Notes: generated by a model not told the origin, from the sequence alone. DNA of 33,684 nt from JANYIP01 sp031394045 (GCA_031394045.1 JANMWN010000050.1:1-33684), one strand, 5' to 3'. Counted from the first letter of the stretch, positions 14,209 to 21,611 are shown. Numbers and translations: made by a program.

Positions 14209-14682
14209 ATGTCTGCTTCCACCCGTACGACCAGTCCCGGCCCCACCCTGATCGACCCGCGCGGCCCACGGTTCGCAGCGACCCTCACCACCCTGCTGCT
14301 GGCCGTCGTCCTGGTCAGCCAGAGTGGCTGGCTGCTGGCCGCCCAGGCCGTGCTGTTCGGCATCGGGGCCTTCGCCGGGCTGCAGCGCACGCCGTACGCG
14401 GCGCTGTTCCGCCGGTTCGTACGCCCGCGGCTGGCTCCCCCCGCTGAGCTCGAGGACGCCCGCCCGCCCCGCTTCGCCCAGAGCGTCGGCCTCGGCTTCG
14501 CCGTCGTCGGCGTGCTGGGAGCCCTGCTCGGGTCCGCCCCGGTGTTCCTGCTCGCCACCGCGTTCGCGTTCGCTGCCGCCTTCCTCAATGCCGCCTTCGG
14601 CTACTGCCTGGGCTGCGAGGTCTACCTGATCGTCCGCCGCTTCAACCCCGTTTCCACTCAGCCTGAGGAGATCCCCGCATGA
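14209..14682 (+). CDS. DUF4395 membrane protein
   Basis: 157 residues, four hydrophobic segments in two pairs (about 24-60 and 88-125), fitting the DUF4395 integral membrane family. Near the C-terminus a CxxC pair appears in FGYCLGCEVYL, next to the last helix, suggesting a thiol or persulfide role. The gene overlaps the sulfurtransferase by 4 bp (ATGA), which fixes their partnership: DUF4395, sulfurtransferase and DUF1416 commonly travel together in actinobacteria. A plausible role is moving a sulfur compound across the membrane, but this is inference. The AGGAG ribosome site is 9 bases before the ATG. Confidence 0.88.
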   Translation: MSASTRTTSPGPTLIDPRGPRFAATLTTLLLAVVLVSQSGWLLAAQAVLFGIGAFAGLQRTPYAALFRRFVRPRLAPPAELEDARPPRFAQSVGLGFAVVGVLGALLGSAPVFLLATAFAFAAAFLNAAFGYCLGCEVYLIVRRFNPVSTQPEEIPA

Positions 14683-15542
14683 GCCGCTCCGATGTCCTGG
14701 TCGACGCCGACTGGGTCGAGAGCCACCTCGACGACCCGTCGGTCGTCCTCGTCGAGGTCGACGAAGACACCACCGCCTACGAGAAGGGTCACATCGCCGG
14801 TGCGGTCCGCATCGACTGGCGTGACGACCTGCAGGACCCCGTCCGCCGCGACTTCGTCAGCAAGGCGCAGTTCGAGACGCTGCTGTCCGGCAAGGGGATC
14901 GGCAACGACCACACCGTCGTGCTGTACGGCGGCAACAACAACTGGTTCGCCTCGTACGCGTACTGGTACTTCAAGCTCTACGGCCACAGCGACGTCCGCC
15001 TGCTCGACGGCGGCCGCAAGCGCTGGGAGCTCGACTCCCGCGCCCTGACCGTCGACGTGCCCGACCGCGCGCCGACGTCGTACACCGCCAGCGAGCAGGA
15101 CACCTCGATCCGGGCCTTCCGCGACGACGTGCTCGGCGCCATCGGCTCGCTGAACCTGGTCGACGTCCGTTCCCCCGACGAGTACGCGGGCCGGCTGCTC
15201 GCCCCGGCGCACCTGCCGCAGGAGCAGTCGCAGCGGGCCGGTCACATCCCGACCGCACGCAGCATCCCGTGGTCCAAGGCGGCCAACGACGACGGCACGT
15301 TCCGCTCCGACGACGAGCTGACCACGCTGTACTCCGAGGCGGGCGTCGACCTGTCGAAGGACACGATCGCCTACTGCCGCATCGGTGAGCGTTCGGCGCA
15401 CACCTGGTTCGTCCTGCACGAGCTGCTCGGCCAGCCCAACGTCCGCAACTACGACGGCAGCTGGACCGAGTACGGCTCGCTGGTCGGCGTACCCGTGCAG
15501 CTCGGCGACGCGGCCGGGAACCCCGAAGGCGGCGGCGCCTGA
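14679..15542 (+). CDS. cysA2: Thiosulfate sulfurtransferase (CysA2/SseA type)
   Basis: A two-rhodanese-domain sulfurtransferase of 287 residues, which moves sulfane sulfur from thiosulfate to an acceptor through a Cys persulfide. The inactive N-terminal rhodanese domain includes DEDTTAYEKGHIAGAVRIDW. The C-terminal catalytic domain includes VDVRSPDEYAG and the active loop CRIGERS, with Cys233. The same CRIGERS loop is found in mycobacterial CysA2. The ATG overlaps the DUF4395 stop by 4 bp, and its own stop overlaps the DUF1416 start by one base, so all three are translated as a coupled set under the Cys leader peptide. Confidence 0.94.
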   Translation: MSRSDVLVDADWVESHLDDPSVVLVEVDEDTTAYEKGHIAGAVRIDWRDDLQDPVRRDFVSKAQFETLLSGKGIGNDHTVVLYGGNNNWFASYAYWYFKLYGHSDVRLLDGGRKRWELDSRALTVDVPDRAPTSYTASEQDTSIRAFRDDVLGAIGSLNLVDVRSPDEYAGRLLAPAHLPQEQSQRAGHIPTARSIPWSKAANDDGTFRSDDELTTLYSEAGVDLSKDTIAYCRIGERSAHTWFVLHELLGQPNVRNYDGSWTEYGSLVGVPVQLGDAAGNPEGGGA

Positions 15543-15838
15543 TGTGCGGCGCGACCAAGGGCGGGCTCAGCGTGGAGGGCATCGACGTGACCAAGGAGGC
15601 CGTCGTGCAGGGCATCGTCCTGCACGCGGGCGAGGCGGTCGGCGGGGCCTACGTACGCCTGCTCGACTCCTCCGGTGAGTTCACCGCCGAGGTGCCCACG
15701 TCGGCCACGGGGCACTTCCGGTTCTTCGCGGCACCCGGCTCGTGGACACTCCGCGTCCTCGCCCCCGGTGCGGCCACGGTCGACCAGGCCGTCGTCGCGG
15801 AGCGGGGCGTCGTGGCCGAGGTCGAGGTCACCCTCTAG
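15542..15838 (+). CDS. sseC: DUF1416 protein (SseC family)
   Basis: 98 residues, starting MCGATKGGLS as is usual for SseC/DUF1416 proteins, with conserved Cys2. The rest is a beta-rich transthyretin/carboxypeptidase-regulatory-like fold (VQGIVLHAGEAVGGAYVRLL, FRFFAAPGSWTLRVLAPG). It always accompanies the CysA2-type sulfurtransferase, so Cys2 may accept or relay sulfur; this role is inference. The ATG is coupled to the sulfurtransferase stop (TGATG). The stop codon shares the palindrome CTAG with the stop codon of the opposing DsrE gene. Confidence 0.9.
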   Translation: MCGATKGGLSVEGIDVTKEAVVQGIVLHAGEAVGGAYVRLLDSSGEFTAEVPTSATGHFRFFAAPGSWTLRVLAPGAATVDQAVVAERGVVAEVEVTL

Positions 15839-16197
15839 TAGACGAGTGCTTGAGCGGTGGGGGCGGTCACCTCGGCGACGAAGGTGGCCGCCCCCGCAAT
15901 GCGTACGCCAGGGAGCAGCTGGTCCGGCTCGATGCCCCGCCGGGCCGCGCACTGGGTGCACACCGTCACGGAGCCGTCGGCCAGGACCGCGGCGAGCAGG
16001 TCCGCCAGGGGCGCTGCACCGGCCAGCTCGAACGCCTCGGCCCGGCCCGGCACCCCGAGCCACGCCGCCTCGCCGGTGAGCCAGAGCGAGACGGGTACGC
16101 CGGAGGCCACCGCTGTCGCGGCCACAGTGAACGCCTGCGAGCAGCGCTCCGGGTCGTCGGCGCCGGCCGTCGTCTTCACCACGAGAGTCCGCTGCAT
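15835..16197 (-). CDS. DsrE-family protein
   Basis: 120 residues with the DsrE/DsrF-like alpha/beta fold: start LVVKTTAGADDPERCSQAF, then VASGVPVSLWLTGEAAWL, and TVCTQCAARRGI with Cys80 and Cys83, the position where sulfur-relay members hold their active Cys. It probably handles sulfur or persulfide, in line with the neighbouring sulfurtransferase operon. The ATG follows a TACGCT -10 by 6 bases, with no ribosome site, so it looks leaderless. It runs against the DUF1416 gene, and both stops are read from the same 4 bases. Confidence 0.85.
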   Translation of the reverse strand: MQRTLVVKTTAGADDPERCSQAFTVAATAVASGVPVSLWLTGEAAWLGVPGRAEAFELAGAAPLADLLAAVLADGSVTVCTQCAARRGIEPDQLLPGVRIAGAATFVAEVTAPTAQALVY

Positions 16198-16203
16198 CCC
16201 GGC

Positions 16204-16227
16204 AGCGTAACCGTGGCCGACTACGAT
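16204..16227. promoter_or_regulatory. Divergent leaderless -10 elements
   Basis: Minus strand TACGCT (16204-16209) lies 6 bases before the DsrE ATG. Plus strand TACGAT (16222-16227) lies 6 bases before the GTG of the small membrane protein. The 36-bp gap leaves no space for ribosome sites. No clear -35 on either strand. Confidence 0.55.
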
Positions 16228-16233
16228 GCTGAT

Positions 16234-16335
16234 GTGCTGGAGATCCTGTCGACCTGCGTGCTCGTGGGCGTGGCGCTAGGCGTCACCTGGTACTCCGGGC
16301 ACGTCGTCCACCGGCTCTACAGGGGCGAGGACTGA
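16234..16335 (+). CDS. Small single-helix membrane protein
   Basis: 33 residues: one hydrophobic helix (MLEILSTCVLVGVALGVTWY) and a basic end (VVHRLYRGED). I chose GTG at 16234 because a -10 lies 6 bases upstream and the helix begins there; a GTG at 16213 would add seven acidic residues. It ends 2 bp before the nitrobindin-like gene, so it heads that operon. Short membrane proteins with this layout are frequent in actinobacteria. No function is assigned. Confidence 0.6.
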   Translation: MLEILSTCVLVGVALGVTWYSGHVVHRLYRGED

Positions 16336-16337
16336 GC

Positions 16338-16829
16338 GTGGAGATCTCCGCCGACCTCCCCGTCGAGCTGGTCCCCCTCGCCTGGCTGATCGGCAGGTGG
16401 GAGGGCGCCGGCGTCGGTGGCTACCCCACGATCGAGAGCTTCAACTTCGGCCAGGAGATCGTGTTCTCGCACGTCGGCAAGCCCGTGCTGGAGTACCGCT
16501 CGGCGTCCTGGCTGCTCGCCGAGGACGGCACCCGCGTACGCCCGCTCGCGACCGAGACCGGGTTCTGGCGGCCGCGGCCCGAGGGCAAGCTCGAGGTGAC
16601 GATGGCGCACCCGACCGGCTTCGCGGAGATCTGGGACGGCGAGGTCTCCGGCGCCAAGATCGAGATGCGGACCGACGTCGTCGCGCGCACCCACTCGGCC
16701 AAGGAGTACACCGCGGGGCACCGCCTCTACGGACTGGTCGAGGGCGAGCTGTTCTGGGCGTTCGACATGGCCGCCGTCGGCGAGCCGATCCAGTCCCACC
16801 TCTCGGCGCGGCTCAAGCGGGTCTCATGA
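16338..16829 (+). CDS. Nitrobindin-like heme-binding beta-barrel protein
   Basis: 163 residues of the FABP-like/THAP4 C-terminal family. The N-terminal signature GRWEGAGVGGYPT (19-31, GxWxGxG) and the ten-strand barrel pattern (FNFGQEIVFSHVGKPVLEYRS, ETGFWRPRPEGKLEVTMAHPTG) fit nitrobindin, a ferric-heme barrel reported to isomerise peroxynitrite. His153 in SHLSARLKRV fits the proximal heme ligand near the C-terminus. From memory, M. tuberculosis Rv0813c, also next to sseC2, belongs to this family. Some members lack heme, so binding is likely but unproven. GTG start; its stop overlaps the next ATG (ATGA). Confidence 0.87.
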   Translation: MEISADLPVELVPLAWLIGRWEGAGVGGYPTIESFNFGQEIVFSHVGKPVLEYRSASWLLAEDGTRVRPLATETGFWRPRPEGKLEVTMAHPTGFAEIWDGEVSGAKIEMRTDVVARTHSAKEYTAGHRLYGLVEGELFWAFDMAAVGEPIQSHLSARLKRVS

Positions 16830-17257
16830 CCGACCTTCGCCAGCAGCTGCACGAGCGCGGCCTGCGGGTCACGCCGCAACGCCAGCTCGTCCTGGAGGCC
16901 ATCGACCGGCTCGGGCACGCCACTCCCGACGCCGTCTGCGCCGAGGTCCAGGCCGTCGCGAGCGGCGTCAACCTGTCCACGATCTACCGCACCCTTGAGC
17001 TGTTCGAGCGCCTCGGCATCGTCCGGCACGCGCACCTCGGGCAGGGCGCGCCGACGTACCACGCGGCCGCGGCCGCAGCCCACCTGCACCTGGTCTGCCA
17101 CGTCTGCGGGGCCGTCGACGAGGCCGGGATCGACGTCGCCGAGGAGCTCGTGGGAAGGCTGCGGCGCTCGCACGGGTTCACTCCTGATGTGGAGCACATG
17201 GCGATCTCCGGCCGCTGCGCCCGGTGTGCCGACCGCACAGCCGAGGTGGCCAGATGA
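16826..17257 (+). CDS. nur: Fur-family metalloregulator, Nur-like
   Basis: 143 residues. The winged helix (RVTPQRQLVLEAI, NLSTIYRTLELFERLGIV) and dimer domain follow the Fur family. Residues match Streptomyces Nur (nickel regulator) closely from memory, including HAHLGQGAPTYH. Structural zinc Cys pairs are C91/C94 and C131/C134. By that alignment the nickel site His68, His70 and His124 are present. The second site keeps His31, His86 and His88, but one ligand falls in a run of six Ala (79-85 region). Nur controls nickel uptake and superoxide dismutase genes. Overlaps of 4 bp on both sides place it in the nitrobindin-ygfZ operon. Fur or Zur identity is less likely. Confidence 0.85.
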   Translation: MTDLRQQLHERGLRVTPQRQLVLEAIDRLGHATPDAVCAEVQAVASGVNLSTIYRTLELFERLGIVRHAHLGQGAPTYHAAAAAAHLHLVCHVCGAVDEAGIDVAEELVGRLRRSHGFTPDVEHMAISGRCARCADRTAEVAR

Positions 17258-18177
17258 CGAGCACGGGTACGGCCAGCGCGACCCCGGTCGAGTCCGGGCC
17301 GGACGCGGGTGCGCCCTGGCACTACGGCGACCCCTATGCCGAGCAGCGCGCGTTGCTGGCGGGTACGGCTGCGGTCGACCTGTCGCACCGCCCGGTGATC
17401 CGGGTGGCCGGCCCCGACCGCCTGACCTGGCTGCACGCGCTGACCTCGCAGCACCTGACCGAGCTGCCGCCCGGGCAATGGACCCAGGCGCTGATCCTGT
17501 CCCCGCACGGTCATGTCGAGCACCACCTCGCCCTGATCGACGACGGCGAGGCCGTGCTGGCGCACGTCGAGCCGGGTACGGCCGAGCCGCTGCTCGCGTA
17601 CCTCGCCCGGATGGTGTTCTGGTCCAAGGTCGAGGTCACCGACGTGACAGCCGGTCTGGCCGTGGTCCACTCGGTGGCCGGCGACGCGTTCGTGCCGCGC
17701 GGCGAGCTGGCGGAGCGGCTGGCCGCGTACGAGCGCCCGGCGGGCCTCTGGGCGGCTGAGGCGCTGCGCATCGAGGCCGGCCGGGCTCGGCTCGGCTTCG
17801 AGACCGACCACCGCACCATCCCGGCCGAGGTCGGCTGGATCGGTTCGGCCGTCCACCTCGACAAGGGCTGCTACCGCGGCCAGGAGACCGTCGCCCGGGT
17901 GCACAACCTGGGTCGGCCGCCGCGACGGCTGGTGCTGCTGCACCTCGACGGCTCCGACGCCGACCTGCCGCAGCACGGCGATGAGGTCATAGCCGCCGAG
18001 GGTCGGGCCGTCGGCTTCGTCGGCACCGCGGCCCGGCACTACGAGCTCGGCCCCATCGCGCTGGCTCTGGTCAAGCGCACCGTCGAGGACGGCCAGCCGC
18101 TCACGGTCGGCCGCGACCACCCGATCACCGCGTCCCCCTCCTCCATCCCCCCCACTCAAGTCGATCTTGAGAGATGA
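17254..18177 (+). CDS. ygfZ: YgfZ/GcvT-like folate-binding protein
   Basis: 307 residues, related to the glycine-cleavage T-protein but with the YgfZ hallmark KGCYRGQE (204-211, Cys206). YgfZ proteins use tetrahydrofolate to support making or repair of some iron-sulfur enzymes. Other family features are the N-terminal VDLSHRPVIRVAGPDRLTWLHALTSQHL and the C-terminal barrel. ATG overlaps the Nur stop by 4 bp; the stop overlaps the DUF4012 start by 4 bp. The last codons lie in the left arm of a long inverted repeat. Confidence 0.9.
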   Translation: MTSTGTASATPVESGPDAGAPWHYGDPYAEQRALLAGTAAVDLSHRPVIRVAGPDRLTWLHALTSQHLTELPPGQWTQALILSPHGHVEHHLALIDDGEAVLAHVEPGTAEPLLAYLARMVFWSKVEVTDVTAGLAVVHSVAGDAFVPRGELAERLAAYERPAGLWAAEALRIEAGRARLGFETDHRTIPAEVGWIGSAVHLDKGCYRGQETVARVHNLGRPPRRLVLLHLDGSDADLPQHGDEVIAAEGRAVGFVGTAARHYELGPIALALVKRTVEDGQPLTVGRDHPITASPSSIPPTQVDLER

Positions 18178-18221
18178 CTGGGCGACACGCCGGTCGCAGC
18201 AGTGGTCTCTCAAGATCGACT
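18155..18221. repeat. 16-bp perfect inverted repeat across the ygfZ/DUF4012 junction
   Basis: AGTCGATCTTGAGAGA (18159-18174) and TCTCTCAAGATCGACT (18206-18221) are exact reverse complements, 31 bases apart. The left arm also overlaps its own palindrome CTCAAG-TCGAT-CTTGAG (18155-18171). The element spans the ygfZ stop and the DUF4012 start codon, and is AT-richer than its surroundings. It may be a repeat-family insertion or an operator; as RNA it would bury the start codon region. Confidence 0.8.
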
Positions 18222-20033
18222 CGGCAGCCGCGGGCTCGGCCGCGGCCGACCCGGACCTGGCTGCTTCGCACCGCGGCCCTGGTCGTCCTCGTCCTCGTCG
18301 GCCTCGGCGGCTGGCTGATCTGGTCGGGGCTGCAGGCGCGCGACGAGCTGTCCGCGGCGAGGGTCGCGACCCAACAGCTGCGGCACGCGCTCCTCGCCGG
18401 TGACGCGGCCGCGGCGAAGGTCGCGCTGGCCGAGGTGACCGCGCACGCCAACCGGGCCCACTCGCTGACCGGCGGCCCGGTCTGGGCGGCCGCCGCCTGG
18501 GTGCCGTACCTCGGGCGTACGCCTGAAGCGGTCACCCGCGCGGCCACCGCAGTCGACGGCATCGCGCGCGGCGTACTGCCCGGGCTGGCCGACGTGGCCA
18601 AGGGGATGAACCCCTCGACGCTGCGCCAGGGTGACCGCGTCGACATCGCGGGGCTCGAGGCCGTGGCGCCGGCCGTCACCGCTGCAAGCGGCCACCTGCG
18701 GGTGTCCGAGCGGCAGCTCGCCGACATCCAGCTCGACGGGGTGGTCGGGCCGGTCGCGATCGGTGTGCGCGGCCTGCGCGACGAGGTCACGACGCTGGGT
18801 GACCAGCTGGACGCCGCCGCGACCGCCACCCGGCTGCTCCCGGCGATGCTCGGTGCGGACATGCCGCGCAGGTACCTGGTGGTGTTCCAGAACAACGCCG
18901 AGGCGCGGGGGACCGGCGGGCTGGTCGGTGCCTTCGCCGTCGTCCAGGCGACCAAGGGCCGGATCAGCGTCGTACGCCTCGGGTCAGACTCGGAGCTGAA
19001 GTCGGCCACCGCCCCCGTCGTCGACCTCGGCCCGGCCTACCGCGCGCTGTTCGGCACCGACCCGGCGCTCTGGGCCAACACCAACCTGTCCGCGCACTTC
19101 CCGTCGGCCGCCGTGCAGCAGCTCGGGCTGTGGCAGCGGCAGTTCGGCGAGCGGCTGGACGGGGTGATCGCGATGGACCCGGTCGTGCTCGGCTACCTGC
19201 TCGGCCCGGCCGGCTCGCCCGGCCCAGCTACCCTCCCTGGTGGCGAGCGGATCACCGGCGCCAAGGTCGCCGACCTGACCATGCGTGAGGTGTACGCGCG
19301 GTACGCAGCGCCCAGCCAGGTCCTGCAGCGCAAGGCCTACCTCCAGCTGGTCGCCAGGGCCGCGCTCGACCACCTGATCGCCGGGGGCGGCAACGCGCAC
19401 CTGGAGCTGGACGCCCTCGGGCGAGCGGCGGGCGAGCGGCGGCTGCTGGTCTACAGCGCCCACCCCGAGGAGGAGACGCTCCTCGGCGGGACCGCGCTCG
19501 GCGGCGTGGTCGACGCCCGACCCGGACCGTATGCGGCCGTGGCCCTCGACAACGCGGCCGGCAGCAAGATCGACTACTACCTCGAGCGGCAGCTGACCTA
19601 CTCGCTCGGGCAATGCAGCGTCGGGGGGAGCCCGCTGCGGCCCTCGACCATCACCGTCACGCTGCGTGACGGGGCCCCCTCGACCGGCCTGCCCGAGTAC
19701 GTCGCGTACCGGCTCGACCGGGGGCCGGCCAGCACGCCGCAGGGGCGTGGCGGCGACGGCTCCACCCGGGAGACCGTGCTGGTGTACGCGGCGATGGGCG
19801 CGCAGCTCACCGGAGCCACGCTCGACGGCGCCACGGTCTCGGTCACCCCCGGCAAGGACGGCGCCGCGCCTGGGCGACCGGTCTTCGTGCTGTCCGTGGA
19901 GCTGGCCGCGGGCCAGACGCGGACGGTCGTGCTCGACCTCACCGAGCCCTCCACGGACCTCCCGGCGCGCTCGTGGGTGCAGCCACTTGTGCAGCCCGCG
20001 ACCTCTACGGTCCAGGCCGGAACCTGCCGATAA
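18174..20033 (+). CDS. DUF4012 membrane-anchored protein
   Basis: 619 residues. A basic N-terminus precedes one membrane helix (LVVLVLVGLGGWLIW, about 38-53), then a large outside domain of the DUF4012 family, with PYLGRTPEAV, YLVVFQNNAEARGTGGLVGAFAV and FPSAAVQQLGLWQRQFG. DUF4012 proteins often sit near polysaccharide or cell-wall genes; their job is unknown. The ATG overlaps the ygfZ stop by 4 bp, but the first 25 codons run through an inverted repeat and are Arg-rich, so the true start could be a later codon. The LPxTG protein follows 36 bp on. Confidence 0.85.
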   Translation: MTGRHAGRSSGLSRSTRQPRARPRPTRTWLLRTAALVVLVLVGLGGWLIWSGLQARDELSAARVATQQLRHALLAGDAAAAKVALAEVTAHANRAHSLTGGPVWAAAAWVPYLGRTPEAVTRAATAVDGIARGVLPGLADVAKGMNPSTLRQGDRVDIAGLEAVAPAVTAASGHLRVSERQLADIQLDGVVGPVAIGVRGLRDEVTTLGDQLDAAATATRLLPAMLGADMPRRYLVVFQNNAEARGTGGLVGAFAVVQATKGRISVVRLGSDSELKSATAPVVDLGPAYRALFGTDPALWANTNLSAHFPSAAVQQLGLWQRQFGERLDGVIAMDPVVLGYLLGPAGSPGPATLPGGERITGAKVADLTMREVYARYAAPSQVLQRKAYLQLVARAALDHLIAGGGNAHLELDALGRAAGERRLLVYSAHPEEETLLGGTALGGVVDARPGPYAAVALDNAAGSKIDYYLERQLTYSLGQCSVGGSPLRPSTITVTLRDGAPSTGLPEYVAYRLDRGPASTPQGRGGDGSTRETVLVYAAMGAQLTGATLDGATVSVTPGKDGAAPGRPVFVLSVELAAGQTRTVVLDLTEPSTDLPARSWVQPLVQPATSTVQAGTCR

Positions 20034-20069
20034 CCGCAGCAGGTTTGCCGTCTATGTGAGGAGTTACCG

Positions 20070-20660
20070 ATGCGGATCAGCCGCCTCGTCGCAGCTGCGG
20101 CCGGTCTCGGCCTGCTGCTCCTCGGCCCGTCTGCCATGGCCGCAGCGCCGACCTATCCGGCGCAGGCGCCCACGCTCACGCTCAGCGCCACGTCGATCCT
20201 CTCGGGCGACACGGTCACGATCACCGGTACCGGGTTCCAGCCCGGCTCGGCCGCCACCGTCACCTGGACCGGCTCCGGCGCGCTCGGCTCTGCCGGCCGC
20301 GTTCCCGGCATGGCCGCAGGCACCCTGCAGATGGGGACACGAGGCCTCACCGCCGACGCCGCCGGCACGATCTCGACCGGCGTACGCCTGACCAGCGCCG
20401 GCGACCACACGATCACGCTGGCCGGCACCGCCGCCGACGGCAGCCCGGTCTCGCTGTCCGCCACCGTCGCGGTCAACGCTGCTGCCGTGGGCGACCCGCT
20501 GCCGCACACCGGCGCCCCGCTGCTCACGTACACCGCTGTCGGGCTCGCGCTCGTGCTGCTCGGCGGGCTCGTCGTCCTGGCCGTGCGCAAGCGCCGCCGT
20601 GACGCCGCCGCCGCTGTCGCGCCCGAGGCCGCTCCCGTCCCGGAGACCGTGTCCCCCTAG
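20070..20660 (+). CDS. LPxTG-type sortase-anchored surface protein
   Basis: 196 residues: signal peptide (1 to about 25, cleavage near AMAAAP), an Ig/TIG-like beta domain (LSGDTVTITGTGFQPGSAATVTW), then a sorting signal with LPHTG (144-148), a hydrophobic helix and RKRRRD. A sortase should link it to the cell wall; none lies in this window. A clear GAGGAG site precedes the ATG. The tail after the helix is long (about 20 residues, Ala/Pro-rich), which is unusual for a sorting signal. It may pair with the DUF4012 protein upstream. Confidence 0.85.
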   Translation: MRISRLVAAAAGLGLLLLGPSAMAAAPTYPAQAPTLTLSATSILSGDTVTITGTGFQPGSAATVTWTGSGALGSAGRVPGMAAGTLQMGTRGLTADAAGTISTGVRLTSAGDHTITLAGTAADGSPVSLSATVAVNAAAVGDPLPHTGAPLLTYTAVGLALVLLGGLVVLAVRKRRRDAAAAVAPEAAPVPETVSP

Positions 20661-20687
20661 CCGTACCCGTACGGCGACAATGGGCCG

Positions 20688-21155
20688 GTGGCCAAGCCTT
20701 TCGCGCTCCGTGCTGCCCGCCCGGACGACTACGACGCCATCGTGAGCGTCGTCGACGCCTGGTGGGGCCGGCCGATCACCGGTGCGCTGCAACGGGTGTT
20801 CCTCGATCACTTCAGCTCGACCAGCCTGGTCGCCGAACGCGCGGCGGCGGACGGTACGACTGGGCTGGCGGGGTTCCTGGTCGGCTTCCCGTCGCCGGAC
20901 CATCCGGACCAGGCGTACATCCACTTCGTCGGTGTCGATCCCCGCGAGCGTGGCACCGGGCTGGCCAGGTCGATGTACGAGAGCTTCTTCGAGCGGATGC
21001 GCGCCGAGGGCTGCACCGTCGTCCACGCCGTGACGGGTCCGGTCAACGTGGGGTCGATCGCCTTCCACCGGGCGATGGGCTTCGCCGTGGCTGGCCCGGT
21101 CACGGACTACGACGGACCCGGCGCCGATCGCGTGGTCTTCTCGCGCTCCCTCTGA
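20688..21155 (+). CDS. GNAT-family N-acetyltransferase
   Basis: 155 residues with a GNAT fold: LRAARPDDYDAIVSVVDAWWG at the N-terminus, HFVGVDPRERGTGLARSMYE (about 84-103, the acetyl-CoA pyrophosphate loop), and NVGSIAFHRAMGFAV near the end. Substrate not predictable. GTG start; GACAAT lies 6 bases upstream and a 6-bp hairpin (CCGTAC/GTACGG) lies between it and the previous stop, so it may have its own leaderless promoter. Confidence 0.85.
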   Translation: MAKPFALRAARPDDYDAIVSVVDAWWGRPITGALQRVFLDHFSSTSLVAERAAADGTTGLAGFLVGFPSPDHPDQAYIHFVGVDPRERGTGLARSMYESFFERMRAEGCTVVHAVTGPVNVGSIAFHRAMGFAVAGPVTDYDGPGADRVVFSRSL

Positions 21156-21200
21156 CCCATTGGGCCGAACGGGTGACGCCCGGTCACGAACGGCAATGGG
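21156..21200 (+). terminator. Branched inverted repeat after the GNAT gene
   Basis: Outer arms CCCATTG (21156-21162) and CAATGGG (21194-21200) enclose inner arms GTGAC (21173-21177) and GTCAC (21183-21187). It begins right after the stop codon. No T-run follows, so it may be a terminator or an operator for the protease pair. The remaining 69 bp before 21270 show no clear promoter. Confidence 0.45.
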
Positions 21201-21269
21201 TCATCGGAATCCCCTGGACAACGGCCGCTGGCAGGGCTTGGCTGTGAGACATCCCGAAACGGTGATCCC

Positions 21270-21596
21270 ATGAACGATCCCCTGCTCGAGAACAGCACCG
21301 TTATCGCCCTGGGGCGCAAGGCGCTCGAGGATGATCCCGGCACCGTCGTCTACGCGGACAGCGCGCTGCGACCACCGGGCCATGTGCAGGTCGGGGCCGA
21401 GACGGTCCGGACCGAGCACCCCACTCTGCTCGTCTTCCGGGACGAGATGCCGGGCGCCAACTGGATGCACCCGTGCACCTACGCCCTCGTCGATGTCGAA
21501 ACCCAGGGCGTGCTGGCGCGGGTCCCCTCGGACCGCCCACCCACCTTCGGGACCCTGCCAGAGTCCTGGGTCGTCGTCAGCGACACGTCTTCCTAG
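21270..21596 (+). CDS. Small protein resembling the N-terminal domain of the adjacent cysteine protease
   Basis: 108 residues, no signal peptide or membrane helix. I know no named family. Its middle, LLVFRDEMPGANWMHPCTYAL (about 53-73), matches the protease next door, VLVFVDKMPGANFGHPCRYQF (63-83); both carry D-x-MPGAN-x2-HPC. The flanks also run in parallel (PPGHVQVGAETVRTEHP against PAGHLLHLVDREIRVPA), so the whole small protein looks like a stand-alone copy of the protease N-terminus. It lies 15 bp upstream of the protease gene, so the two are surely co-expressed. It may inhibit, recruit or be cut by the protease; this is inference. The ribosome site is weak. Confidence 0.8.
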   Translation: MNDPLLENSTVIALGRKALEDDPGTVVYADSALRPPGHVQVGAETVRTEHPTLLVFRDEMPGANWMHPCTYALVDVETQGVLARVPSDRPPTFGTLPESWVVVSDTSS

Positions 21597-21611
21597 TCAC
21601 GAGGGAGCTCC

